A stretch of 64,000 nt of DNA from Streptomyces sp. YPW6 (GTDB lineage Bacteria; Actinomycetota; Actinomycetes; Streptomycetales; Streptomycetaceae), in contig NZ_CP076457.1 in the NCBI RefSeq assembly GCF_018866325.1, forward strand, positions 3,693,001 through 3,757,000, in the 5' to 3' direction. Positions 51,588 through 59,922 of the stretch are shown piece after piece. A model generated the notes under the pieces. It saw nothing but the letters and a program-made list of their open reading frames with translations, was not told the origin of the DNA and made no database searches. Position 1 is the stretch's first letter; each line of letters opens with the position of its first letter. The position numbers and the translations under genes were made by a program.

Positions 51588-52415
51588 ATGACAAGCGCTC
51601 CGCACCTGCTGGCCGAGGACGGACCCGAGTACGAGCGGATCCTGGGCGACGCACTGCGCCACGCTCACGAACGCCCGGACCTGGACGGCGTCGGGGACCG
51701 GCTCAACACCGAACAGCTGCGCACCATGGCGCTCAGCGCGACGGCGCTGATCACCGCTGCCGCGGCCACCGAGTACGAGCACTACGTCAAGGCCCGCGGC
51801 GAACTGCGCCGCGCGCCGGACGCCGCCGCGGGCGCCGACGGACTTCCGGACCTGGACGGCCCCCGGAGCACCTCGGCCGGACCGGGCGCCGGCATAGGCG
51901 CGGTCATCGCGGTCCTGACCCCGCTGCTGGCCGGCACCGCGGCGCTCATCTTCCTGCTCGTCGGCTATCTGCTGAAGGCGGTCAGCCCGTCGCTGACGTT
52001 CGGCCGCTCCATGGTCACGGCCGGGTGGTTCTTCGCCTGCGTCGCCGCCGCGGCGATCCTCGTCGCCGCCGTCGGACTGCTCGTCACCGCCCTCCGCAAC
52101 GGCGCGACGTCCCTGGCCGCCGAGGAGGAGGAACAGGAGCTTCCGGAGGATGTCGCACGGGCCAGGGAGGCGTGGCGCCACGCCCTGCTGGAGCGCGGCA
52201 TCCTGCCGTTCTTCCGGGACGCCCTGGCCGACCCCACGGCGGGGCCCGCCGCACGGACCCCGCACCGTTCGCCCCACCGCATCCCGCGGGTCGGGTACAG
52301 CAGGCCGGACTTCTCGGGGCCGGACGACGGCCCGGCGGCCGGCCCCCGGCCGACCTTCACCAGCCCGGACTTCTCGAGCCCGGACTTCGGCGGCCCGGAG
52401 CACCAGCCCGACTGA
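51588..52415 (+). CDS. Hypothetical membrane protein
   Basis: A 275-residue protein. The N-terminal ~95 residues are acidic and helical (EDGPEYERILGDALRHAHER); two transmembrane helices lie at about 103-130 (IGAVIAVLTPLLAGTAALIF) and 145-172 (TAGWFFACVAAAAILVAAVG). The Glu-rich helix after them and a C-terminal tail with a short repeat (PDFSSPDFGGPEH) are probably cytoplasmic. The ATG at 51588 is favoured over 51582 because GGGGG is then 8 bases away. Family not recognised. Confidence 0.75.
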   Translation: MTSAPHLLAEDGPEYERILGDALRHAHERPDLDGVGDRLNTEQLRTMALSATALITAAAATEYEHYVKARGELRRAPDAAAGADGLPDLDGPRSTSAGPGAGIGAVIAVLTPLLAGTAALIFLLVGYLLKAVSPSLTFGRSMVTAGWFFACVAAAAILVAAVGLLVTALRNGATSLAAEEEEQELPEDVARAREAWRHALLERGILPFFRDALADPTAGPAARTPHRSPHRIPRVGYSRPDFSGPDDGPAAGPRPTFTSPDFSSPDFGGPEHQPD

Positions 52416-52506
52416 GACCGGCGCGCGGCCCCGGACACACCGCGGGCCGGGGCGGCGAGTGCCGCACCCGGCCCGGGGGAAGCTCCGGACGGACCGGAGC
52501 GGTGGA
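52416..52506. other. Convergent spacer with small hairpins
   Basis: GCTCCGG/CCGGAGC (52482-52500) and GCCCCGG/CCGGGGC (52428-52453) are short stems that may act as weak terminators for the convergent genes. Confidence 0.45.
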
Positions 52507-52863
52507 TCAGGCTGCCTGCGGAGACAGCTTCGGGTTGGCGCCGTGCTGGTTCGTCTCCGGCTTGCCCTCGGTGGCGAGGAAGACGATCAGGACGATGGCG
52601 CCGATCAGGGGGACGATCGCGATCAGCAGCCACCAGCCGGAGCGGCCGGTGTCGTGCAGACGGCGCACGGCGACGGCGAGCGACGGGACGAGAATCGCGA
52701 CGGAGTAGATGTACGAGATGAACTCCGCGCCGATCGCGTTACCGATGATCGTGAGCACCAGGCTGATGACGAAGCTGATGAGCGTGAACATCCAGTACTC
52801 CTTGCGGCGCGCGCGTCCGCTGAAGCCTGCGTAGTTCTTGAGTACGGCCAGGTACCAGTTCAT
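52507..52863 (-). CDS. DUF805 family membrane protein
   Basis: A 118-residue protein with three to four hydrophobic helices. It begins MNWYLAVLKNYAGFSGRARR and contains KEYWMF, AVAVRRLHDTGRSGWW and LLIAIVPLIGAIVLIVFLA, the DUF805 signature. The function of the family is unknown. It stands alone and is convergent with the gene at 51588. Confidence 0.92.
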   Translation of the reverse strand: MNWYLAVLKNYAGFSGRARRKEYWMFTLISFVISLVLTIIGNAIGAEFISYIYSVAILVPSLAVAVRRLHDTGRSGWWLLIAIVPLIGAIVLIVFLATEGKPETNQHGANPKLSPQAA

Positions 52864-53277
52864 GGTGATTCCCCTCCCCGGGCCCTTGTTTCAAGGGCCG
52901 CCAACTTTCAGCCAAGCAAGCCGGAAAGTAAGCCACAGATAAGGAACGGGTCAAGTCATATTGACGCGGTGGGCCAACGTACATACAGCTGCCACATGAC
53001 CGTGTCCATACTGTCGCTTAACAAGGTGATCAAACATGACAAATCACCCTGAATGAGCAGTAGTTACGCGCAAGGTACGCATCACCCCGAGTCTTCCCCA
53101 CCCGGATCAGGCCGGGAGCCTGTCGTGGACGGCCGGTGCCCACGCCTGGCGACGGTCGCCGACACCCCGTGACCACGCCCCGGGACGAGCCGGCCGCGCC
53201 CCGGGGATCGCCCGTGGCGCAGAGCTCGTCCAGCCGCGGCCGGAGCGCTCGGCCGCCCGGCGGAGGCGGGCCCGGTG
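52864..53277. other. Intergenic region between DUF805 gene and thiC
   Basis: About 410 bp. The right-hand part is GC-rich and lies downstream of thiC; 52900-53060 is more AT-rich and probably carries the DUF805 promoter. No gene, RNA or clean repeat is seen. Confidence 0.5.
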
Positions 53278-53305
53278 GGGCCCGGCGGACTCGGCCGCCG
53301 GGCCC
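53278..53305 (-). terminator. Putative thiC terminator
   Basis: GGGCCCGGCGG (53278-53288) pairs with CCGCCGGGCCC (53295-53305) over ACTCGG, 20 bp beyond the thiC stop. Confidence 0.65.
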
Positions 53306-53325
53306 ACCCCGGACTCCCGGGGCGG

Positions 53326-55116
53326 TCAGTCCGCGATCGGCAGGTAGACGCGGTTCCCGGCGGCCGCGAACTCCTTCGACTTCGCGGCCATGCCCTCCTC
53401 GATCTCCTCCTGCGAACCACCGTGCTCGCGGCGGATGTCCTGGGAGATCTTCATCGAGCAGAACTTCGGCCCGCACATCGAGCAGAAGTGCGCCGTCTTC
53501 GCCGGTTCGGCGGGCAGCGTCTCGTCGTGGAACTCCCGTGCCGTGTCCGGATCGAGGGCCAGGTTGAACTGGTCCTCCCAGCGGAACTCGAACCGCGCGT
53601 CCGAGAGCGCGTCGTCCCACTCCTGCGCGCCCGGGTGCCCCTTGGCCAGGTCGGCCGCATGGGCGGCGATCTTGTAGGTGATCACGCCCGTCTTCACGTC
53701 GTCCCGGTTCGGCAGCCCCAGGTGCTCCTTGGGAGTGACGTAACAGAGCATCGCCGTGCCCCACCAGGCGATCATCGCGGCGCCGATACCCGAGGTGATG
53801 TGGTCGTAGGCGGGCGCGACATCCGTGGTCAGCGGGCCGAGCGTGTAGAACGGCGCCTCCTCGCAGATCTCCTGCTGAAGGTCGATGTTCTCCTTGATCT
53901 TGTGCATCGGGACATGCCCGGGGCCCTCGATCATGGTCTGTACGCCGAACCGCTTGGCGATCGTGTTCAGCTCGCCCAGCGTGCGCAGCTCCGCGAACTG
54001 CGCCTCGTCGTTGGCGTCCGCGATCGAACCGGGACGCAGCCCGTCGCCGAGCGAGTACGTGACGTCGTACGTCGCGAGGATCTCGCAGAGCTCCTCGAAG
54101 TGCTCGTAGAGGAACGACTCCTTGTGGTGCGCCAGGCACCAGGCCGCCATGATCGAGCCGCCGCGCGAGACGATCCCGGTCTTGCGACGGGCCGTCAGCG
54201 GGACGTACGGCAGGCGCACTCCGGCGTGCACCGTCATGTAGTCCACGCCCTGCTCGGCCTGCTCGATGACGGTGTCCTTGTAGATCTCCCAGGTCAGCTC
54301 CTCGGCCCGGCCGTCGACCTTCTCCAGGGCCTGGTACAGCGGGACGGTGCCGATCGGCACGGGGGAGTTGCGCAGCACCCATTCACGGGTGGTGTGGATG
54401 TTGCGGCCGGTGGACAGGTCCATGACCGTGTCGGCGCCCCACTGGGTCGCCCAGGTCATCTTGTCCACCTCCTCCTCGATGGAGGAGGTGACGGCCGAGT
54501 TGCCGATGTTGGCGTTGACCTTCACCAGGAACCGCTTGCCGATGATCATCGGCTCGATCTCGGGGTGGTTGACGTTGGCCGGCAGCACCGCCCGGCCCGC
54601 CGCGATCTCCTCCCGTACGACCTCGGCCTCGACGTTCTCCCGGATCGCCACGTACTCCATCTCCGGGGTGATCTCCCCCCGCCGGGCGTACGCGAGCTGG
54701 GTGACGGGACGTCCGTCGCGGCTGCGGCGCGGCTGGCGCGGCCGGCCGGGGAAGACCGCGTCGAGGTTGCGCAGGCCACCGCGCGGCGAGGTGTGCTTCA
54801 CCCCGTCGTCCTCCGGGCGCACGGGGCGGCCCGCGTACTCCTCGGTGTCACCGCGGGCGATGATCCAGTTCTCCCGCAGGGGCGCGAGACCCCGGCGGAC
54901 ATCGGTGTCGACCGAAGGATCGGTGTACGGCCCGGACGTGTCGTACAGCGTCACGTCCTTGCCGTTGGTGAGGTGCACCTGTCGGACCGGCACCCGGAGG
55001 TCCGGGCGCGAGCCCTGGACGTACCCCTTGTGCCAGCCGATGGACTTCCCGGCCTCGTCGCCCTGGTTCGCGGCGTTCTGTTTCGAGGCAGGCGTGCGTG
55101 CGTCCGATGTGGTCAT
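53326..55116 (-). CDS. thiC: Phosphomethylpyrimidine synthase ThiC
   Basis: A 596-residue radical-SAM enzyme. It converts aminoimidazole ribotide to the thiamine pyrimidine HMP-P. Conserved segments include TQLAYARRGEITPEMEY, MIEGPGHVPMHKI, YDHITSGIGAAM and the C-terminal iron-sulphur motif CSMCGPKFCSM. The ATG at 55116 is followed by an N-terminal tail of ~25 residues common in actinobacteria. A TPP riboswitch lies directly upstream, so thiamine pyrophosphate should repress expression. Confidence 0.97.
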   Translation of the reverse strand: MTTSDARTPASKQNAANQGDEAGKSIGWHKGYVQGSRPDLRVPVRQVHLTNGKDVTLYDTSGPYTDPSVDTDVRRGLAPLRENWIIARGDTEEYAGRPVRPEDDGVKHTSPRGGLRNLDAVFPGRPRQPRRSRDGRPVTQLAYARRGEITPEMEYVAIRENVEAEVVREEIAAGRAVLPANVNHPEIEPMIIGKRFLVKVNANIGNSAVTSSIEEEVDKMTWATQWGADTVMDLSTGRNIHTTREWVLRNSPVPIGTVPLYQALEKVDGRAEELTWEIYKDTVIEQAEQGVDYMTVHAGVRLPYVPLTARRKTGIVSRGGSIMAAWCLAHHKESFLYEHFEELCEILATYDVTYSLGDGLRPGSIADANDEAQFAELRTLGELNTIAKRFGVQTMIEGPGHVPMHKIKENIDLQQEICEEAPFYTLGPLTTDVAPAYDHITSGIGAAMIAWWGTAMLCYVTPKEHLGLPNRDDVKTGVITYKIAAHAADLAKGHPGAQEWDDALSDARFEFRWEDQFNLALDPDTAREFHDETLPAEPAKTAHFCSMCGPKFCSMKISQDIRREHGGSQEEIEEGMAAKSKEFAAAGNRVYLPIAD

Positions 55117-55124
55117 GAGACCTA

Positions 55125-55235
55125 CTCCCTACGCCGGCATTACCCGGTAACAGGTTCGGCGGTCGGCGCAGCGTGTCCCGTACGGATGTACGGCGATCCC
55201 AGCGCCCTCTCAGCCCGGTGCTCCGAGCTCCCGCG
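55125..55235 (-). promoter_or_regulatory. TPP riboswitch (THI element)
   Basis: On the minus strand the THI-box parts appear in order: GGAGCACCGGGCTGAGAGGG, then a variable arm, then CCGAACCTG...CCGGGTAATGCCGGCGTAGGG. CTGAGA and the paired GAACCTG/GGGTAATGCCGGCG blocks are diagnostic. The element ends about 9 bp before the thiC ATG, so control is probably at translation initiation. Confidence 0.95.
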
Positions 55236-55314
55236 TGTGCAAAGGTGCCTCCACGCTAGCGTCCTTTCCGGCGAGCTGACCAGAGGGCCCTCCCGTTCTT
55301 GCGATGATCGCCCC

Positions 55315-56667
55315 GTGACCTCCCCTCGAAACGACCCCGCACCCCAGCCGTCCCAGGGCCACACCCACACCCACTCCCACGCCCACAGCCACGGGCCGGC
55401 CGCCCCGGTCTCCCGGCATCTGCGCAAGGTCATCGCCGCCGTCCTGATCCCGTTCGCGACGGCGGTCGTCGTCGGCCTGATCGCGTTCTGGCCCGGTGGC
55501 GCGCCCGATCACGAGCGCACCGGTGTCGGTTTCGACCGCCAGACCCAGGACGGCAAGGTCGTCCAGGTCGTCCAGGTCGACTGCGCGGACGTCAACGCCG
55601 CGCAGGTGCCGCCGACCGGTGACACCTCCACCCCTTCGGGGCGGGAGGCCGTCAACGAGCAGGAGGGGGAATGCGCGAAGGCCACCATCGAGGTGACCAG
55701 CGGCGACGACAAGGGCCGCCGGTTCGTCGAGGTGGTCCAGCCGGACGCCCCGCGCCAGCTGAAGGAGGGGCAGGGCGTCGTCGTCGCGTACGCCCCCGAC
55801 GCGCCGCGCGACCTCCAGTACTCGGTGACCGATGTGAACCGGAAGGTCCCGATGGCGCTGCTGGGCGGGATCTTCGCCCTTGCGGTGGTCCTGGTGGGCC
55901 GGATGCGCGGGGTGATGGCGCTGGTGGCCCTGGCCGTGTCGTTCGCCATCCTGACGCTGTTCATCCTGCCGGCGATCCTCCAGGGATCGAATCCGCTGGT
56001 GGTGGCGGTGATCGGGGCCAGCGCGATCATGCTGGCGGCCCTCTATCTCTGCCACGGCGTGACGGCCCGTACGTCGGTCGCGGTCATCGGCACGCTGATC
56101 TCGCTGCTGCTGATCGGGCTGCTGGGCTCGCTGTTCATCGGCTGGGCCAGCCTGAGCGGCAACACCGACGACAACACCGGCCTCATCCACGGCCTCTACC
56201 CGGACATCGACATGAGCGGTCTGCTGCTGGCGGGCGTCATCATCGGTTCGCTGGGCGTGCTCGACGATGTGACGGTCACCCAGACCTCCGCGGTCTGGGA
56301 ACTGCACCAGGCCGACCCGGAGATGGGTTGGAAGGGGCTGTACCGGGCAGGTATCAGAATCGGGAGGGACCACATCGCCTCGGTGGTCAACACCCTCGTC
56401 CTGGCGTACGCGGGTGCGGCGCTGCCGCTGCTGCTGCTCTTCTCCATCGCGCAGAGCAGTGTGGGGACGGTGGCCAACAGCGAGCTGGTGGCCGAGGAGA
56501 TCGTCCGCACGCTGGTCGGGTCGATCGGGCTGGTCGCCTCGGTGCCGGTGACCACGGGGCTCGCCGCGCTGGTCGTCTCCGCGGACCGCACGGGGCCACA
56601 CGGCGCGCAGGCGGCAACGGCCGCACCCGCGCGGACCGGCCGGGGCCGTCGCCGTAAGACGGGGTGA
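55315..56667 (+). CDS. YibE/F-family membrane protein with His-rich N-terminus
   Basis: A 450-residue protein. The N-terminus has a striking HTHTHSHAHSHG tract (~17-28), then one transmembrane helix (~40-58) and an extracytoplasmic domain (to ~170; DCADVNAAQVPP, QPDAPRQLKEGQGVVVAYAP). About seven further helices follow (for example ALVALAVSFAILTLFILPAI and GVLDDVTVTQTSAV). YibE/F proteins are conserved but of unknown function; the His tract suggests metal binding. GTG at 55315. It is divergent from thiC and the riboswitch. Confidence 0.85.
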   Translation: MTSPRNDPAPQPSQGHTHTHSHAHSHGPAAPVSRHLRKVIAAVLIPFATAVVVGLIAFWPGGAPDHERTGVGFDRQTQDGKVVQVVQVDCADVNAAQVPPTGDTSTPSGREAVNEQEGECAKATIEVTSGDDKGRRFVEVVQPDAPRQLKEGQGVVVAYAPDAPRDLQYSVTDVNRKVPMALLGGIFALAVVLVGRMRGVMALVALAVSFAILTLFILPAILQGSNPLVVAVIGASAIMLAALYLCHGVTARTSVAVIGTLISLLLIGLLGSLFIGWASLSGNTDDNTGLIHGLYPDIDMSGLLLAGVIIGSLGVLDDVTVTQTSAVWELHQADPEMGWKGLYRAGIRIGRDHIASVVNTLVLAYAGAALPLLLLFSIAQSSVGTVANSELVAEEIVRTLVGSIGLVASVPVTTGLAALVVSADRTGPHGAQAATAAPARTGRGRRRKTG

Positions 56668-56699
56668 CGGGCCGTCGGAACGCGGGGCGAGGCCCGGGG

Positions 56700-56820
56700 A
56701 CGAGCCCGCGAGCCGCAGGAACACACGGCGGGCCGCAGGGACGCAGGGTGAGCCGCGAGGACGGGCGGGTGAGCCGCAAGGACGCGGAGCCAGCCGCAGG
56801 GACGCAGCACGAGCCGCGCA
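56700..56820. repeat. Degenerate GAGCCGCAGGGACGCAG repeats
   Basis: Five to six imperfect copies of a ~24-bp unit containing AGCCGC(A/G)(A/G)GGACG lie between the convergent YibE/F and ssgA genes. Non-coding. Confidence 0.7.
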
Positions 56821-56852
56821 AACGTGCGGGCGGTAAGGCGGCGTGCGCCCGG

Positions 56853-57290
56853 TCAGCCGGCGTTCTGCTCCTCGGCGAGGATGCGGCCGAGCGCATCCTC
56901 CAGGTTCCCGTCGAAGTCACCCAGCGTGTGCTCCTGGCCGAGCGGCACGAGCTTGTCCGTCCGGTCGAGAAACGCCACCAGCGGAGCCGTCCCCGCCCGG
57001 AACAGCGCGCGGTCCGCGCCGACCTGAAGCCGGATGTGCACATCTCCCAGCCCTTCGGGCTCGGTCGGGCCGATGTGCACATCTCCGTCGCCGCTGGGGC
57101 TGTTGATCCCGTCCAGCAGCAGCTCGCGGCCGAACGCCCAGGTCACCGGGGCATCGCCGGGCAAGTGGAACGTCATCCGGATGGCGTACGGATCCCCGAC
57201 CTCGTACCGGAGCTCCACCGGAATACGGAACGAGAGCTCCTCGGAGACGAGGAAGCTCATCATGACCTCTGCTTGAACCGACTCGCGCAT
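56853..57290 (-). CDS. ssgA: Sporulation and cell-division activator SsgA
   Basis: A 145-residue SsgA-like protein: MRESVQAEVMMSFLVSEELS, then FHLPGDAPVTWAFGRELLLD and the C-terminal VAFLDRTDKLVPLGQE. SsgA is specific to sporulating actinomycetes; it helps place SsgB and FtsZ at future septa and affects hyphal morphology. A 13-codon segment starting DVHI appears to be locally duplicated at about residues 70-95 (GDVHIGPTEP...GDVHIRLQ). The gene is downstream of ssgR, which in S. coelicolor activates ssgA directly. Confidence 0.96.
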   Translation of the reverse strand: MRESVQAEVMMSFLVSEELSFRIPVELRYEVGDPYAIRMTFHLPGDAPVTWAFGRELLLDGINSPSGDGDVHIGPTEPEGLGDVHIRLQVGADRALFRAGTAPLVAFLDRTDKLVPLGQEHTLGDFDGNLEDALGRILAEEQNAG

Positions 57291-57391
57291 CGTTCAACCC
57301 CGCAGTAGATGAATCTGGCCAGGAATGATCCCCCATGGCCCTATTGACGCCATCGTGGTGCACGCGATAGCAGATCACAAGGAGTGATTTT

Positions 57392-58168
57392 TCAGATACT
57401 GATAGAGAACACGAACGAACGCAAGAGGCTGGCGACTTCGCCACGTAGCTGTTCGACTGCGGGCAGCAACCGATCCTCCCGGTCCAGGGGTACAGAAATG
57501 GCCATCGCCGCAATGGTGGCACCGGCCGTGACCGGAATCGCGGCGCACACGGTGCCCAGTGCGTACTCCTGGCGTTCGATGACCGGTTCACCTCGTCGGA
57601 GGGTGCGCAGCCGTTCCAGCAGCGTGGCTCGATCTCGCACTGAGTAACGAGTGAGGGGCCGAACGGGGTGCCGGTCGAGATGGTCCTCGCGGGCCCGCTC
57701 GTCGAGCTGGGCGAGCAGGCACTGGCCGATGGCGTGCGCGTGGCCGGTTTCCCGGAACGAGGCCCACTCCTCCACCGCCGGGGTGCCGGGGGTGTCCGCG
57801 ACCGCGATCAGGTCGATCTCGCCGTCGCAGTAGACGGCGCAGTACACCGGGGCCCCGAGGGCGTCCCGCCAGTGGCCGAGGGAGTCGGCGACCGACGCGG
57901 GGCGCGGGCGACTCCGGACGCCGGGCGCCGCGGTCAGGTTCTCGGCTGCCGCGCCGATGCGGAAGACACCGTTCTCGCGGCGGAGATAACCCTCATGGGT
58001 GAGGGTGCGCAGCAGGTGGTACGCGGTCGGAAGCGGTAGCCCCGCTTCCCGCGCCAGCTGCTTGGCGGGCGCCCCGTCCCGATGAGCACCCACAGCCTCC
58101 AGCAGCCTCAACGCCCGCTGAACCGAACCGATCAACGTCGGGACAGCGGTGCTCGACGCCGTGGTCAA
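57392..58168 (-). CDS. ssgR: IclR-family regulator SsgR
   Basis: A 258-residue IclR protein with an N-terminal winged helix (about 12-70; SVQRALRLLEAVGAHRDGAP and LPTAYHLLRTLTHEGYLRRE) and a GAF-like effector domain (about 90-250; AIPVTAGATIAAMAISVPLD). Its identity as SsgR rests on this family and its place directly upstream of ssgA, as in S. coelicolor. The open frame starts with TTG at 58168, an uncommon start codon, with GGGGGTG just upstream. 101 bp separate it from ssgA. Confidence 0.92.
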   Translation of the reverse strand: MTTASSTAVPTLIGSVQRALRLLEAVGAHRDGAPAKQLAREAGLPLPTAYHLLRTLTHEGYLRRENGVFRIGAAAENLTAAPGVRSRPRPASVADSLGHWRDALGAPVYCAVYCDGEIDLIAVADTPGTPAVEEWASFRETGHAHAIGQCLLAQLDERAREDHLDRHPVRPLTRYSVRDRATLLERLRTLRRGEPVIERQEYALGTVCAAIPVTAGATIAAMAISVPLDREDRLLPAVEQLRGEVASLLRSFVFSISI

Positions 58169-58596
58169 AGGTCACCCCCAGGCATGGTGACGGGCCGTCG
58201 GCCCTCCCGTGGGGGCCGCCCCCGCGGGCCTGCCGCGATCCCGAGGGCCGGAGGGACCGGAGATCCGGTGACCGTGACCGGCGTGGACCGGTCCGGGCGC
58301 CGGCGAGCGGAGGCCGACGACCGGACTGTCGTACCCAGGAGCGATCAGGTGATCGACAAGGTGACGGAAGGTCACATTCCGGATGGCGGCAGCAGTTCGT
58401 CACTGTATCGGCCGCCTCCGGCAGACGGGTGGTTTCCTCCGGGACTTAGCTCTGCTGGGCTAATCCCACCCGGGGGCCGGACGGAACGGGCCGGCCCCCG
58501 CGCCGGCCCGTGGTCCGCGTCCTGCCGGTCGGCCCGTGGATTACGGGTCGCCCGTGTCCTGCCGGTCGTCCCGTGTCCTGCCGGTCGTCCCGTGGG
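58169..58596. other. ssgR upstream region with hairpin and 19-bp repeats
   Basis: 428 bp. 58169-58440 should hold the ssgR promoter. TTAGC-N8-GCTAA (58446-58463) is a small dyad. ACGGGCCGG (58486-58494) with its inverse at 58503-58511 forms a 9-bp hairpin that may end the leftward DUF5326 gene. No gene is seen. Confidence 0.55.
58551..58588. repeat. 19-bp tandem repeat, two exact copies
   Basis: CCCGTGTCCTGCCGGTCGT occurs at 58551-58569 and 58570-58588, with decayed copies on the left (GTCCTGCCGGTCGGCCCGT near 58518). It lies directly after the stop of the 72-residue membrane protein gene. Confidence 0.75.
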
Positions 58597-58815
58597 CTAC
58601 CAGTCGCCGCGCGAGGACGACGACGACATGAACTTGCGGACGACGAAGATCAGCCCGCCGACCAGCACGACGAAGATGAGCGCCTTGAAGAGCAGGCCGA
58701 TCACGAAGCCGACCACACTGGCGATCAGACCACCGAACACGAAGATCGCAATGACGGGCACCGCGATCCACTTCACCCACCAGGGCATTCCCGCGAATAT
58801 CTCCCGCACGGCCAT
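58597..58815 (-). CDS. Small membrane protein (DUF5326-like)
   Basis: A 72-residue protein with two hydrophobic segments (VKWIAVPVIAIFVFGGLIAS and GLLFKALIFVVLVGGLIFVV) and a Ser-rich basic end (RKFMSSSSSRGDW). Conserved near ssgR in Streptomyces as far as I recall. Function unknown. Confidence 0.8.
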   Translation of the reverse strand: MAVREIFAGMPWWVKWIAVPVIAIFVFGGLIASVVGFVIGLLFKALIFVVLVGGLIFVVRKFMSSSSSRGDW

Positions 58816-58965
58816 CGCTCCTACCTCGTCTCTCTGAGTCCTTGCCTCGATGCTAAAGGCGCGAAGACCCCCGGCGGGCGCGCGCAGCCCTTGAAGACCC
58901 CTGATCGAGCCCCTAGGGATCCCTGACGTGGCCGCGCGCCGGGCAGGGTCCCGACCCCGGGCTGC

Positions 58966-59283
58966 TCAGCCCTCCGGCGGCGAGAAGACGACCATCACCC
59001 TGAGGTCCTCGGTGATGTGGTGGAACTTGTGAGCCACACCCGCGGGCACATAGACGACGCTTCCCCTGCCGACCTGGGTGGTTTCCGTGCCCACCGTGAT
59101 CGACGCACGTCCGCTGACGACGAAGTAGACCTCGTCCTGCTGGTGGGGCTGCTGCGGATCGAGCTCTCCGGCGTCCAGGGCGTACAGACCGACGGACATG
59201 TTGCGCTCCCGCACGAACTGCAGGTACGCGCCGTCGTTGGCGGCCCGCTCCGCCTCCAGCTCGTCCAGTCTGAATGCCTTCAT
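58966..59283 (-). CDS. Cupin-domain protein
   Basis: A 105-residue single cupin: motif 1 HQQDEVYFVVSGRASI (with preceding PHQQDE metal ligands) and motif 2 GSVVYVPAGVAHKFHHI. One metal is probably bound by two to three His and one Glu. It may be a small dioxygenase or a binding protein; the ligand is unknown. ATG at 59283. Divergent from the small membrane protein gene at 59372. Confidence 0.88.
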   Translation of the reverse strand: MKAFRLDELEAERAANDGAYLQFVRERNMSVGLYALDAGELDPQQPHQQDEVYFVVSGRASITVGTETTQVGRGSVVYVPAGVAHKFHHITEDLRVMVVFSPPEG

Positions 59284-59371
59284 GGCCCGTCCCGCCCCTT
59301 GTGCCCGTGCTGTCGGCTGTGCCTGTTGCCGCCGGTGTCCAGCGCCGATCGTGTCTGCCACGATCAGACAC

Positions 59372-59749
59372 ATGAAGAATTTCGTAGTCAAGACGATCGC
59401 CAACGCGGGTGCGCTGGCCGTTGCCATCTGGCTGATCGGCAACATCACGCTGGAGGGCGGCAGCACGGGCCGCAAGGCCCTCACCCTGATCCTGGTGGCA
59501 CTGATCTTCGGGCTGGTGAACTCTCTGGTGAAGCCGGTGGTCCAGCTCCTGACCTTCCCGTTGTTCATCCTGACGCTGGGGTTGATCACCCTGGTGGTCA
59601 ACGCCCTGATGCTGTTGCTGACCTCCTGGCTGGCCGGCGTGGTCGATCTCAGCTTCCACGTCGAGGGGTTCTGGACGGCGGTGCTCGGCGGACTGATCAT
59701 CTCGGTCGTGTCCTGGGCGCTCAATGTCGTGCTGCCGGACGAGAACTGA
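59372..59749 (+). CDS. Phage-holin-like family 4 membrane protein
   Basis: A 125-residue protein with four hydrophobic helices (for example NAGALAVAIWLIGNITL, LTLILVALIFGLVNSLVKPV, FPLFILTLGLITLVVNALML, LLTSWLAGVVDL). The segment LVNSLVKPVVQLLTFPL is the signature of the small membrane family (COG1950 type) named after phage holins, but in this context it is a normal chromosomal protein of unknown function. ATG at 59372. Confidence 0.9.
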   Translation: MKNFVVKTIANAGALAVAIWLIGNITLEGGSTGRKALTLILVALIFGLVNSLVKPVVQLLTFPLFILTLGLITLVVNALMLLLTSWLAGVVDLSFHVEGFWTAVLGGLIISVVSWALNVVLPDEN

Positions 59750-59767
59750 CGCGGGGCCTCCAGGGCT

Positions 59768-59816
59768 CCGGCGTCCGGCGTCCGGCGTCCGGCGTCCGGC
59801 GTCCGGCGTCCGGCGT
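59768..59816. repeat. Perfect 7-bp tandem repeat, seven copies
   Basis: CCGGCGT is repeated seven times without change at 59768-59816, starting 18 bp after the stop of the membrane protein gene and 107 bp before the next start codon. Perfect identity suggests a recent or slippage-active array. Confidence 0.95.
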
Positions 59817-59922
59817 CCCAGCATGCGGGATGCCTGGACCCGGCGGACGGCCGCTCCCGGACCTCTCTGGAAGAGTGCAGGGGACACCGGTCTCCACCGA
59901 GGCGCACAGCGAAGGAGCAGGC

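Noticed and set aside
59372..59749. Phage holin indicating a prophage
   Set aside because: The four-helix family is a common chromosomal protein despite its name, and no phage genes are nearby.
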